NCBI RefSeq assembly: GCF_037892545.1
Contig: NZ_JBBKBG010000020.1
Location: 1-46,701, forward strand
Source of the DNA: Pseudogracilibacillus sp037892545
GTDB lineage: Bacteria > Bacillota > Bacilli > Bacillales > Amphibacillaceae
Direction of reading: 5' to 3'
Length of the DNA: 46,701 nt
Below are positions 1 to 8,317 of this stretch, one piece after another. Within the stretch, counting starts at the first letter, position 1; each line of letters opens with the position of its first letter. The notes beneath the pieces are model-generated. The model was not told the origin of the DNA and did no database searches. It worked only from the letters and a program-made list of their open reading frames with translations. Both the position numbers and the translations under genes were made by a program.

Positions 1-33
1 ATTTATGGATAGTTTTTTCTTTTGCTATAATAC

Positions 34-156
34 GTGGATGCAGAAACTGTCGATATCATTGACAACTTAGAACGCCGAGATGCTCGAACCATCAAAAAAC
101 ATTTCATTCGGAATTCTCATGTAAAAGATTTGAGTAAACAACAAAATGAAACGTAG
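34..156 (+). pseudogene. Remnant of an ISL3-like transposase (41 codons)
   Basis: An open frame from a GTG at 34 to a TAG at 154-156 encodes about 40 residues. It contains a stretch reading VDIIDNLERRDARTIKKHF, which resembles the segment of ISL3-family transposases around the first catalytic Asp (a valine/isoleucine-Asp-x-Leu-x-x-Arg run, then a T-I-K-x-x-F helix). Upstream in the same frame there are stops, and downstream it ends at once, so no intact transposase is present. The fragment lies directly against the dispersed repeat that follows. The family call rests on one short motif from memory and could be wrong. Confidence 0.35.
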
Positions 157-261
157 GAAATGTACGTAGACTCCTGCGTGAGGATAGGCCTAGATAAGAC
201 AAGGGAAGGCAAAGCCTGAGCTTGGCTTAGCAGCCGCACGCGGAAAGCGGAGTACATTTCC
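151..261. repeat. Bacillaceae-type dispersed intergenic repeat
   Basis: Two arms, GGAAATGTAC at 156-165 and GTACATTTCC at 252-261, are exact reverse complements. Just inside them lie ACTCCTGCGTG (about 170-180) and GCACGCGGAAAGCGGAG (about 237-252), which also partly pair. The wording 'ACTCCTGCG ... CGCGGAAAGCG' is the hallmark of a GC-richer repeat scattered between genes in many Bacillaceae. The element carries no gene. Its composition is clearly richer in G and C than the flanking AT-rich DNA. Confidence 0.6.
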
Positions 262-610
262 GAAGTGACATATTTACGCTATTCTTATTGGCATGTTACA
301 TGACTTTATGAAAGTCACTAACACTATTTGACAAAAAGCCAATTGTTCTCCCATGGTATTTAATGAATATTTGGTCATTAATATAAGAAAATGTATAGGT
401 AATATGATTTGATTAGGGAAATTCCAATATCACAAAACTTGCATGAAATGGTACATAAATTTAAATTGTAATTAATTTTTACTTTTTGTCATGTTTAAAA
501 GAAGAGCATCAGAGAAAAATGTAGTATAATAAAGAATGGCATATAATAGTTGCGTTCATTCATTTTTATATGTTTGAATGGATGTAGACGTAAAATAAAG
601 GAGTTTTTTC
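262..610. other. Intergenic region before the SurA_N lipoprotein gene
   Basis: No gene is visible. There is a small hairpin TGACTTT/AAAGTCA at 301-317. A perfect -10 hexamer TATAAT lies at 525-530, but no convincing -35 sits 16-18 bp upstream, so this promoter is either activator-dependent or weak. The ribosome binding site AAAGGAG at 597-603 is 7 bp before the ATG at 611. Confidence 0.45.
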
Positions 611-1285
611 ATGAAGAAAGGGTTAATAGTTTTCTTATCTGCCATTCTTGTATTTATTTTAGCTGCTTGTGGTGGGGATAAGAAAGAAGAGACAGAGGAA
701 ACGACACAATTTGAAGTGCCTGAAGAGGAACGTGTCGGAGACGATGAAGTGGTTGCAGTTGTAAATGGAGAAGAAGTAAAAGGTGCAGTATATAATTTAG
801 TATATACACAGTTAGCATTACATGCATATCAAATGCAAAAAGAAACAGAGAATGATGAATTAAAAGAAGCTGCATTAACATCTGTTATTGACCGACAAAT
901 TGTATTACAAGAGGCGAAAAAGAAAGATATTGAAGTGACAGATAAAGAAGCGGAAGAACATTTAAAGAAATTAAAAGAAGAAAGTGGCGACGAATTAGAA
1001 ACACTTTTACAACAATACCAAATTTCCGAAAATGAATTTAAAGATCAGCTTGTTTTTGAATTAACTTTAAATGATTATATGGCTAAAACGGTCGATGTGG
1101 ATGTAACAGAAGAGGAAATTAAAGAGTATTATGAAAAAGCGAAGGAAGGAACCGATGATATTCCTCCTTATGATGAAATAAAATTACAATTAGAAAAACA
1201 ATTGTTGAATGATAAAACATTAGAGACGTTTCAAAGTCATATCGATTCTATAAAAGAAAAATCTGATATCGAAACAAAAATTTAA
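611..1285 (+). CDS. Lipoprotein with SurA N-terminal (chaperone-like) domain
   Basis: A 224-residue exported lipoprotein. Residues 1-20 form a signal peptide ending in the lipobox LAAC (Cys20), followed by a charged linker. Residues about 45-165 match the SurA/PrsA N-terminal fold: a VVAVVNGEEV strand, then a helical stretch ending with an IDRQIVLQEAKK-type helix and a TVDVDVTEEEIKEYY motif. The parvulin-type peptidyl-prolyl isomerase domain that follows in true PrsA is absent; instead there is a short helical tail. It is therefore probably a membrane-anchored chaperone-like protein acting on the outer face of the membrane, but its client is unknown. The gene has its own TATAAT box and is followed after 38 bp by brnQ. 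Confidence 0.75.
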   Translation: MKKGLIVFLSAILVFILAACGGDKKEETEETTQFEVPEEERVGDDEVVAVVNGEEVKGAVYNLVYTQLALHAYQMQKETENDELKEAALTSVIDRQIVLQEAKKKDIEVTDKEAEEHLKKLKEESGDELETLLQQYQISENEFKDQLVFELTLNDYMAKTVDVDVTEEEIKEYYEKAKEGTDDIPPYDEIKLQLEKQLLNDKTLETFQSHIDSIKEKSDIETKI

Positions 1286-1323
1286 AGAGTTTTGCCGTTT
1301 AGCAGTAGTAAGGTGTGAACAAA

Positions 1324-2688
1324 ATGAATAAAAAATTAACCTTTACATCGCATTTGGCGATAGGGTTTATGTTATTTGCTTTATTTTTTGGAGCTGGAAA
1401 TTTAATATTTCCAGCTCAATTAGGTCAAGAGGCTGGTTCTAATGTATGGCCAGCTGTCTTTGGCTTTTTAACGACGGGTGTAACTTTACCGTTTATTGGA
1501 ATTTTAGCTATCGGGTTTTCAGGTAGTAATAATTTACAAGAATTAGCAAGTAGAGTGCATCCAATATATGGAGTGCTTTTTACTTCCATTCTTTATTTAT
1601 CTATTGGGCCTTTTTTTGCTGCGCCAAGAACGGCAACAGTAGCATATGAGGTCGGGATTACTCCATTTATCCAACATAGTAATAATCAAATTGGTTTATT
1701 CGTGTTTTCAATCGTATTTTTCCTTATCGCTTTATATTTTTCCTTACGCCCTGGAAAAATTGTCGAAAATATCGGAAAGATTTTAGCTCCTTTATTAGTA
1801 ACTTTACTCGTTATTTTACTCATCATCGCATATATCAATCCTATGGGTGCTTTTCAAGATGCTACTGGATCCTATGTTCATCAAGCATATGTGACAGGAT
1901 TTCTGGAAGGATATCATACGATGGATGCACTTGCATCATTAGTATTTGGAATTATTATTATTTCCATTATTCGCTCACATGGTGTGACATCGAAGTGGAA
2001 CATATTTATTGAAACAGGTAAGTCTGGAATTATTGCGACTTGTTTATTAGCGTTTATTTATGTCGGTATTGCGCTTTTAGGCGCAAGTAGTGTAGATACA
2101 ATCGGTATGCAAGAAACAGGTGGGGCTGTTCTTAGTGGTACTGCAAACCATTATTTCGGTATATTTGGAAATACGATGTTAGCCATTGTAATGATGTTAG
2201 CTTGTTTAACGACAGCAATCGGTTTAATCATGGCAAATGCGGAATATTTTCAAACATTAATTCCGAGATTTTCATACAAGCAATTCGTATATTTTTTCAC
2301 GATTTTAACATTCGGATTTGCAAATTTTGGTTTAGCGAACATTATTACTTATTCTGTTCCAGTATTAATGGTCTTATATCCGTTAGCTATTGGCATAATG
2401 ATGTTAAGTTTTTTATCTCCATTGTTTATGCATAAACAGTTCGTTTACATCGGTTCTGTTGCACTTATTTTTGCGGTTTCATTATTTGATGGATGTAAAG
2501 CACTTGCAGATTCATTAGGTGTTGAACCGTTCACATGGACAAAACCTTTTGTTGCATTTTATGAAAAAGTATTGCCATTGTATGAAGAAGGATTAGGATG
2601 GTTTGTACCAGCATGCTTGTTCATCCTACTAATGATTGTATTTTTCCAACTAAAACGTTTTTTTGGAAAGCGAGTTTCAACAACTTAA
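1324..2688 (+). CDS. brnQ: Branched-chain amino acid:cation symporter BrnQ
   Basis: A 454-residue polytopic membrane protein of the LIVCS family, which imports leucine, isoleucine and valine with Na+ or H+. The N-terminus shows the family signature FFGAGNLIFPAQLG, and about 12 hydrophobic segments follow. An in-frame GTG lies at 1315, but AAGGTG at 1310-1315 is correctly spaced (8 bp) for the ATG at 1324, giving MNKKLTFTSHLAIGF, so I chose 1324. Length matches the family (about 440-455). It is followed by a strong terminator. No leucine or T-box control is visible upstream. Confidence 0.93.
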   Translation: MNKKLTFTSHLAIGFMLFALFFGAGNLIFPAQLGQEAGSNVWPAVFGFLTTGVTLPFIGILAIGFSGSNNLQELASRVHPIYGVLFTSILYLSIGPFFAAPRTATVAYEVGITPFIQHSNNQIGLFVFSIVFFLIALYFSLRPGKIVENIGKILAPLLVTLLVILLIIAYINPMGAFQDATGSYVHQAYVTGFLEGYHTMDALASLVFGIIIISIIRSHGVTSKWNIFIETGKSGIIATCLLAFIYVGIALLGASSVDTIGMQETGGAVLSGTANHYFGIFGNTMLAIVMMLACLTTAIGLIMANAEYFQTLIPRFSYKQFVYFFTILTFGFANFGLANIITYSVPVLMVLYPLAIGIMMLSFLSPLFMHKQFVYIGSVALIFAVSLFDGCKALADSLGVEPFTWTKPFVAFYEKVLPLYEEGLGWFVPACLFILLMIVFFQLKRFFGKRVSTT

Positions 2689-2706
2689 TGAAGAATCGTT
2701 CTTGTA

Positions 2707-2752
2707 CCTATTCTTTTTACGTTATAATATGTAGAAAGGATAGGTTTTTTTA
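2707..2752 (+). terminator. Rho-independent terminator after brnQ, enclosing a TATAAT box
   Basis: CCTATTCTTT (2707-2716) pairs with AAAGGATAGG (2735-2744) with one mismatch, then a run of seven T. The loop contains TATAAT (2723-2728), with TTCTTG (18 bp upstream) or TTGTAC (15 bp upstream) as possible -35 hexamers. The brnQ terminator and the response-regulator promoter may therefore share the same DNA. Confidence 0.7.
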
Positions 2753-2766
2753 TTGGAGGGAATAGC

Positions 2767-3456
2767 ATGCAACGTATCTTTATTATTGAAGATGATAAAA
2801 AAATCGCACAATATTTACAAGAAGAAGTACAAAAGTATGGATATGAGGTTCAAGTTGCGACAGATTTTACAAAAATAATGGACCAATTCAATGCATATGC
2901 ACCTGATATCGTTTTATTGGATATAAATTTGCCGAGTTATGATGGATTTTATTGGTGTCGTCAAATCCGTCTCGTATCTACTTGTCCAGTCATTTTTATT
3001 TCTGCTCGTGTTGGGGATATGGATCAAGTGATGGCATTGGAAAATGGCGGAGATGATTTTATTACGAAACCATTCTCTCCTGAAATTGTATTAGCAAAAA
3101 TTCGTAGCCACTTGCGTCGTGCATATGGAGAGTATGCGGTGCAAACGAAAGAAAGAGTTGTCGAACTGGAGGGGTTACAACTGTTTGTTGAACGATTAGA
3201 ATTGCATTTTAACGGGGAAGTTGTGGCTTTGACGAAGAAAGAATCAGATATGATAGAAATGTTATTGGAACGTTTTCCGCGTGTAGCAGGAAGGGAAGCA
3301 TTATTAGAAAAACTATGGGATGACCAAATGTTCGTGGATGAAAATACATTGAATGTGAATGTGACACGCGTCCGCAAAAAATTCCAAGAACTAGGAATTG
3401 AACATGCAGTCGAAACTGTACGTGGGGTAGGGTATCGTTTGCACATCACATGGTGA
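2767..3456 (+). CDS. bceR: Response regulator, BceR type (OmpR family)
   Basis: A 229-residue two-domain regulator. The receiver domain (about 1-115) has the acidic pair at residues 9-10, the phosphoacceptor Asp52 (IVLLDINLP) and Lys101 (FITKPF). The C-terminal winged helix (about 130-228) ends in VETVRGVGYRLH, typical of OmpR/PhoB DNA-binding domains. The ribosome binding site GGAGGG at 2755-2760 supports the ATG at 2767. The neighbours are a small intramembrane-sensing kinase and a BceAB-type transporter, which places it in the bacitracin/peptide-antibiotic detoxification group. Its probable target is the palindrome at 4489-4504. The exact orthologue (BceR, PsdR or YxdJ) cannot be decided by eye. 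Confidence 0.85.
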   Translation: MQRIFIIEDDKKIAQYLQEEVQKYGYEVQVATDFTKIMDQFNAYAPDIVLLDINLPSYDGFYWCRQIRLVSTCPVIFISARVGDMDQVMALENGGDDFITKPFSPEIVLAKIRSHLRRAYGEYAVQTKERVVELEGLQLFVERLELHFNGEVVALTKKESDMIEMLLERFPRVAGREALLEKLWDDQMFVDENTLNVNVTRVRKKFQELGIEHAVETVRGVGYRLHITW

Positions 3457-3469
3457 AGGAGCATGTGTT

Positions 3470-4441
3470 ATGAAATTATTTATTCGTGAACATCTTTTGT
3501 TAGTGATCGTTCAATGTATTCAAATGAGTACATTTATGGGTATATTACTACTCGCTCAATTTGATGATATTGCCATTATTGCCTATTGTATTTTCATTAG
3601 TTTTTTTATTTTACTTTTGTATTTAATATATATGTATTGGACGAGAAGGCATTTTTATAAAAAGATGAGCAATCCGATTGCAACATTGGATGTATCTTTA
3701 GAAAAACTTGATATGGCACCAATTTCACAGCATTTACAAAAAGTATTAAAAACACAGTACAATGCGTATGAATCAAATCGGTTAGCTTTAGAAAAGAAGC
3801 AGGAACAATATTTTATGTTTTTAGATCGCTGGATTCATCAAATGAAAACACCTGTATCTGTACTTAATTTGATGGCAAAAGATTTAGATGAACCAGAAGC
3901 ATCTAACTTTCAGGAGGAAATTGATCGGTTACAAAAAGGATTAAATATGGTGTTATATATGTCTAGAATACGTACGATGGAACATGATTTTCGTATTCAA
4001 CGATTAGATTTATTACATATGGTACAAGATGTGATGAAAGAACATAAACGATTATTTATCCGCAATAAAGTGTATCCGAAAATACATATTCCAGAAAATA
4101 CAATGATAGAAACAGATGAGAAGTGGTTTCATTTTATATGGACACAACTAGTCGAAAATGCTGTGAAATATTCAGCCGGTAAAAGCAATCAAATGGATAT
4201 TGTTTATACGGAAACAAATAAAAGGAAAGTGCTATCGGTTTCAGATGAAGGAGTAGGGATTCCAGAAGAAGATATTCGACGTATTTTTGATCCGTTTTAT
4301 ACCGGAGCAAATGGACGGGTCTTTCGTGAATCAACAGGAATTGGACTCTATTTAGTAAAAGAAGTGTGCACCTACTTAGGCCATCATATAGAAGTGGAAT
4401 CAACGGTCCATAAAGGGACCACTTTTCATCTTGTTTTTTAA
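3470..4441 (+). CDS. bceS: Intramembrane-sensing histidine kinase, BceS type
   Basis: A 323-residue kinase. Two N-terminal transmembrane helices (about 8-30 and 35-57) are joined by only a few extracellular residues, the hallmark of kinases that do not sense ligand themselves but are switched by a partner ABC transporter. The phosphoacceptor is His123 in DRWIHQMKTPVS. The N box (LVENAVKYS), G1 box (DEGVGIPEEDI) and G2 box (STGIGLYLVKE) are intact. The AAGGAG site overlaps the end of the regulator gene, 13 bp upstream, so the two are co-transcribed. No hairpin terminator follows, but 142 bp with its own operator separates it from the transporter genes. Confidence 0.88.
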   Translation: MKLFIREHLLLVIVQCIQMSTFMGILLLAQFDDIAIIAYCIFISFFILLLYLIYMYWTRRHFYKKMSNPIATLDVSLEKLDMAPISQHLQKVLKTQYNAYESNRLALEKKQEQYFMFLDRWIHQMKTPVSVLNLMAKDLDEPEASNFQEEIDRLQKGLNMVLYMSRIRTMEHDFRIQRLDLLHMVQDVMKEHKRLFIRNKVYPKIHIPENTMIETDEKWFHFIWTQLVENAVKYSAGKSNQMDIVYTETNKRKVLSVSDEGVGIPEEDIRRIFDPFYTGANGRVFRESTGIGLYLVKEVCTYLGHHIEVESTVHKGTTFHLVF

Positions 4442-4488
4442 ATTTATGTTTTTCACGCTTCATTTTTTATGAAAAAGAAAAATTCCAC

Positions 4489-4504
4489 CTTACACCAATG
4501 TAAG
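4489..4504. promoter_or_regulatory. Palindromic operator, BceR-like binding site
   Basis: CTTACA-CCAA-TGTAAG is a perfect 6-4-6 inverted repeat. It matches the established binding pattern of BceR-like regulators (TnACA-N4-TGTAA). It lies 80 bp before the ATP-binding subunit gene and upstream of the likely transporter promoter region (TTATAA at 4545-4550; its -35 is poor, as expected for an activated promoter). No second copy is seen before the regulator gene, so the transporter, not the two-component system, is the probable target. Confidence 0.75.
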
Positions 4505-4583
4505 ATAGGTGAAAGATAGTTCGATTTTTAAACATGTCTATCTGTTATAAGCTATATATAGAAGGAAGGAAAGGGGAATTCAC

Positions 4584-5348
4584 ATGTTAGAAGTGAAAAA
4601 CTTAAGTAAGGTGTATGAAGGGAAAGTGCCTTACCGTGCTTTAACAGATATAAATTTGACAATTGAAAAAGGGGAATTTGTTGGGATCATGGGACCTTCA
4701 GGAAGCGGGAAAACAACATTGTTAAACATGATTGCAACGATTGACGAACCGACGACAGGAGAAATTTTAATTAATGGAAAAAATCCACATACATTAGGGA
4801 AAAATGAGTTAGCAAAATTCCGTCGCCGTGAAATGGGTTTCGTTTTCCAAGATTTTAATTTATTAAACACATTAACATTAGAAGAAAACATCGTTTTACC
4901 ACTAACATTAGATAATGCAAAAGTGAAAGAAATGGAAGAAAAGGCATATGCGATTGCACAAAAACTAGGTATCGCAGAAATATTAAACAAACGAACATAC
5001 GAAATTTCAGGCGGTCAAGCACAACGGGTAGCTATTGCACGTGCGATGATTCACGAACCTTCCCTTGTTTTAGCAGATGAACCGACAGGGAACTTAGATT
5101 CAAAAGCATCTAAAGATGTGATGGAAATGTTATCTCGTTTAAATAAAGAAGAAGCGGCAACAATGATGCTCGTAACACATGAAGCACAAGCAGCAAGCTA
5201 TTGTGATCGTGTTATCTTTATTCGAGATGGAAAGCAATATGCTGAAATCCATCGGGGGGATAGCCAAAAAATATTCTTCCAGAAAATCATTGATACATTA
5301 TCTTTGTTAGGAGGAAATGACAATGACTTTTCGGAAGTTCGCATTTAA
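4584..5348 (+). CDS. bceA: ABC transporter ATP-binding protein, BceA type
   Basis: A 254-residue ATPase subunit of the macrolide-exporter/MacB-like group. It shows Walker A GPSGSGKTT (37-45), the Q-loop Gln at about 89 (FVFQD), signature SGGQAQRVAIARA (from 142), Walker B LVLADEP (161-167) and the switch His in VTHE. With its membrane partner it would free lipid II-cycle intermediates from peptide antibiotics and signal flux to the kinase. The 3' end overlaps the permease gene by 26 bp, indicating translational coupling. A poorly conserved tail of about 25 residues follows the ATPase core. Confidence 0.9.
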   Translation: MLEVKNLSKVYEGKVPYRALTDINLTIEKGEFVGIMGPSGSGKTTLLNMIATIDEPTTGEILINGKNPHTLGKNELAKFRRREMGFVFQDFNLLNTLTLEENIVLPLTLDNAKVKEMEEKAYAIAQKLGIAEILNKRTYEISGGQAQRVAIARAMIHEPSLVLADEPTGNLDSKASKDVMEMLSRLNKEEAATMMLVTHEAQAASYCDRVIFIRDGKQYAEIHRGDSQKIFFQKIIDTLSLLGGNDNDFSEVRI

Positions 5349-7194
5349 TAACGTCATCAGAAATAAGCGATTATATGCAGCATACTTCATTAGTAGTATG
5401 TTTACGGTAATGGTATTTTTTACGTTTTTAAATTTTGCATTTCATCCGTTATTTTCGGAATCAGATATCAATAAGGCTGTATTTACAGGGATGTCTGTTG
5501 CTGGTGGAATTATTTACGTGTTCTCGTTCTTTTTCATTTTATATTCGATGAGTTCTTTTTTACAGTCACGTAAAAGAGAATTCGGAATTTTAATGATTCA
5601 AGGAATGTCAACACAACAAATTCGCAAAATGGTTTTTTTAGAAAATATGTTAATCGGATTGTTAGCAACGATGCTTGGGATTATATTTGGTGTCGTCTTT
5701 TCAAAAGGTATTTTACTCATTGCAGAAAATCTTTTAGTAATGGATGAGGCATTGAATTTTTATTTCCCGACAAAGGCAATTATTGTGACGTTTATTTCGT
5801 TTATCTTATTATTTTTAGTTATTTCGATTTTCGTGACATTTATTTTAAATACGAATAAAGTCATTACGTTAATGAAAGGTGACAAAATTGGAAAAAGTGA
5901 GCCGAAAGCGAATGTCTTTTTAACCTTGCTAGCGGTAGTTTTATTAGGAACAGGTTATTTTATTGCGGTAACTGTAAAGGGTACGTCTGTAGCAGTTGCG
6001 TTATTGCCAGTAGTGATCCTCGTTACAATTGGAACATATTTATTGTTTAGTCAATTAAATGTTTACGTTATTCGTATGTTGAAAAACCGTAAAGGACTTT
6101 TTTGGAAAAAGACGAATATGTTATTGTTTTCTGATTTAGCTTTTCGGATGAAAGATAATGCGCGTGTATTTTTTATGGTGACAATTATTTCGACGGTCGC
6201 ATTTAGTGCAATTGGTACATTGGTTGGTTTCAGTTCATTGATCACAAATGGAATGAAAGATGTGAATGAATTTACGTATTCCTATACACAGGCCGAAAAG
6301 GATGAAGAGGAGATAGCGACGGTTAATCGTATTTTAGATGATTATGGTTTAGAATACGAGGAGCGTGAAATAGCAGCATATTCCGCTATGATGGATGATC
6401 GTTATGTGACAATCGTTACGCCCGAAATGTACAATGAATTTGCTTCCTTAATTGATCAGGAACCAGTTTCTCTTAAAAAGGATGAAGCGATCATTGTGGA
6501 GCCAGATAGTAAGCGAGAAATGATTCCTATGAATATGATACCTTTACCGAGTACGATTATGTTGAAAGATGGTTCAACGGTAGAGGCGGTAAAAACAGAG
6601 GAAAAAGTGAATCCGAATGTGATGTTAACGATGGGAGCTTTTTATGTTGTCGGTGAAAGTATTTATGAACAATTACCTGAGCCTGAAAACATAGAATATA
6701 TGTATGTATGGGAAGTAACGAAAGGTTCTAAAGAGGACATTATCGATGCTGGTAGAGAGATATCACAAGAAATAGTAGGACTCACAGCAGTTGATTATAT
6801 TGTTTACGATATTAATAAAGTATGGAGTCCTGTGTTATTTGTCGGCTTATTTATTGGGATTGTATTCTTCGTTTCAGCTGGTAGCTTTTTATATTTTCGA
6901 CTGTATACGGATTTAGATAGCGATAGAGAAAAATTCGCCGCAATAAGTAAAATTGGTTTAACAGAAAAAGAGATGAACAAAGTGATTAGCAAGCAAATTG
7001 GTTTACTCTTCTTTATTCCGATGAGTGTGGCGGTCATTCATGGTGCAGTTGCATTAACAGCATTATCACACATGTTCGGTCATAATTTAGTGAAAGAATC
7101 CGTGATGGTTTTAGGGAGCTTTTTCATTATTCAGGTACTCTATTTTATCGTCATACGTTATTTTTATACTAAACAAATTCGCCGTGCGATGTAA
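5323..7194 (+). CDS. bceB: ABC transporter permease, BceB type
   Basis: A 623-residue FtsX-domain permease with about ten transmembrane helices and one large extracellular domain of roughly 200 residues (about 305-505) between the seventh and eighth helices. This topology is diagnostic of BceB-like transporters, and the domain is the presumed antibiotic sensor. An upstream ATG (5317) is only 2 bp from AGGAGG (5309-5314), whereas the ATG at 5323 is 8 bp away and gives the family-typical MTFRKFAFNNVIRNKR, so I chose 5323. The extracellular domain is the fastest-evolving part, so substrate specificity cannot be predicted. Confidence 0.9.
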   Translation: MTFRKFAFNNVIRNKRLYAAYFISSMFTVMVFFTFLNFAFHPLFSESDINKAVFTGMSVAGGIIYVFSFFFILYSMSSFLQSRKREFGILMIQGMSTQQIRKMVFLENMLIGLLATMLGIIFGVVFSKGILLIAENLLVMDEALNFYFPTKAIIVTFISFILLFLVISIFVTFILNTNKVITLMKGDKIGKSEPKANVFLTLLAVVLLGTGYFIAVTVKGTSVAVALLPVVILVTIGTYLLFSQLNVYVIRMLKNRKGLFWKKTNMLLFSDLAFRMKDNARVFFMVTIISTVAFSAIGTLVGFSSLITNGMKDVNEFTYSYTQAEKDEEEIATVNRILDDYGLEYEEREIAAYSAMMDDRYVTIVTPEMYNEFASLIDQEPVSLKKDEAIIVEPDSKREMIPMNMIPLPSTIMLKDGSTVEAVKTEEKVNPNVMLTMGAFYVVGESIYEQLPEPENIEYMYVWEVTKGSKEDIIDAGREISQEIVGLTAVDYIVYDINKVWSPVLFVGLFIGIVFFVSAGSFLYFRLYTDLDSDREKFAAISKIGLTEKEMNKVISKQIGLLFFIPMSVAVIHGAVALTALSHMFGHNLVKESVMVLGSFFIIQVLYFIVIRYFYTKQIRRAM

Positions 7195-7204
7195 TAGGGC
7201 ACAC

Positions 7205-7256
7205 AAAAAGGTTGGGAAAACGAGGAAGAGATCCTTGTCTTTCCCAACCTATTTTT
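7205..7256. terminator. Bidirectional terminator between bceB and the his operon
   Basis: AGGTTGGGAAA (7209-7219) pairs exactly with TTTCCCAACCT (7240-7250). On the plus strand ATTTTTA follows; on the minus strand a run of five T follows. It can end both convergent operons. Confidence 0.85.
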
Positions 7257-8316
7257 ATGGACGGATGATTCGTTTGATCGCCCCTAGAAGTGTCGCCATT
7301 TCTTCATCCGTACCAATCGTAATACGTACATATTGTTGGATGAAAGTAGTTCCAAAATAACGGATTAAAATATCTTCCTCGCGTAATGTTTCATAGAGCA
7401 TTTTCGCATCGACATTTGGATGTGTCACAAATACAAAATTTGCACTAGATGGGAGTACATGAAACCCTAAAGATTGTAGCTCCTCCGTTGTTTTTTCACG
7501 TGTTGCAATAATTTGCTTCGTCGTTTCTTCAAAATATGCCTCATCTTCAATCGCTGCAATCGCCCCTGCCATTGCGAGGCGATCAACTGGATAGGAGTTA
7601 AAAGAATCTTTCATACGAATGAGTGCTTCAATTAATGTTTCATGTCCGATAGCAAAACCGACACGCAGTCCTGCAAGGGAACGTGATTTTGACATCGTTT
7701 GGATGACGAGTATATTATTATATTTCTTCGTTAAAGAAATAGCAGAAGCTTCTGCGAAATCTACATATGCTTCATCGACGATCACAACACTGTTCGGATT
7801 ATGTTGCGCAATTTTCTCTATTTGCTCTAACGGCAAATAGATGCTTGTCGGTGCGTTCGGATTTGGAAAGATCACGCCACCTTCTGAATCGAAAAATTTT
7901 TCGACGTCGATGGTAAAATCACCAAGCAATGGCACCTCTTCATAATCAATATGATATATATTCGCATAAACAGGATAAAAGCTATAGGAAATATTAGGAA
8001 ATAGAATCTTTTTACCAGGTTCAAAAAATGCCATGAAGGAAAATGCTAATACTTCATCTGAACCATTTCCAATAAAAACATTTTCCTTTTGAACGTCATA
8101 ATATTGACCAATGCTCTCTCGTAATGTATCCATCGTTGGAGAAGGGTACAGGCGTAAGTTGTTTCCAATTTCCGCCTTTATGGCTTCTGCGACTTTGGGA
8201 GAGGGACCATATGGATTTTCATTCGTATTTAATTTAATAATATTTGTTTTATTTACTTGTTCCCCTGGAATATAAGGTTTGGCACGTTTTGCCATGGAAC
8301 TCCAATATTTACTCAT
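7255..8316 (-). CDS. hisC: Histidinol-phosphate aminotransferase HisC
   Basis: A 353-residue PLP-dependent class I/II aminotransferase converting imidazole-acetol phosphate and glutamate to histidinol phosphate. Visible motifs are LNTNENPYGPSP near the N-terminus, NPNAPT, VDEAYVDF (PLP-binding Asp) and TMSKSRSLAGLRVG with the Schiff-base Lys at about 210. A longer reading from 8349 has no ribosome binding site; the ATG at 8316 has AAGGAAG 6 bp upstream, overlapping the hisIE stop, so I use it. It is the last gene of the operon, unlike B. subtilis, where hisC lies with the trp/aro genes. Aromatic transamination is a known side role of the family. Confidence 0.92.
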   Translation of the reverse strand: MSKYWSSMAKRAKPYIPGEQVNKTNIIKLNTNENPYGPSPKVAEAIKAEIGNNLRLYPSPTMDTLRESIGQYYDVQKENVFIGNGSDEVLAFSFMAFFEPGKKILFPNISYSFYPVYANIYHIDYEEVPLLGDFTIDVEKFFDSEGGVIFPNPNAPTSIYLPLEQIEKIAQHNPNSVVIVDEAYVDFAEASAISLTKKYNNILVIQTMSKSRSLAGLRVGFAIGHETLIEALIRMKDSFNSYPVDRLAMAGAIAAIEDEAYFEETTKQIIATREKTTEELQSLGFHVLPSSANFVFVTHPNVDAKMLYETLREEDILIRYFGTTFIQQYVRITIGTDEEMATLLGAIKRIIRP

Positions 8317-8317
8317 G

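Noticed and set aside
328..360. TTGACA at 328-333 as a promoter
   Set aside because: No -10 hexamer occurs at 16-18 bp; the nearest candidate is about 21 bp away and poor.
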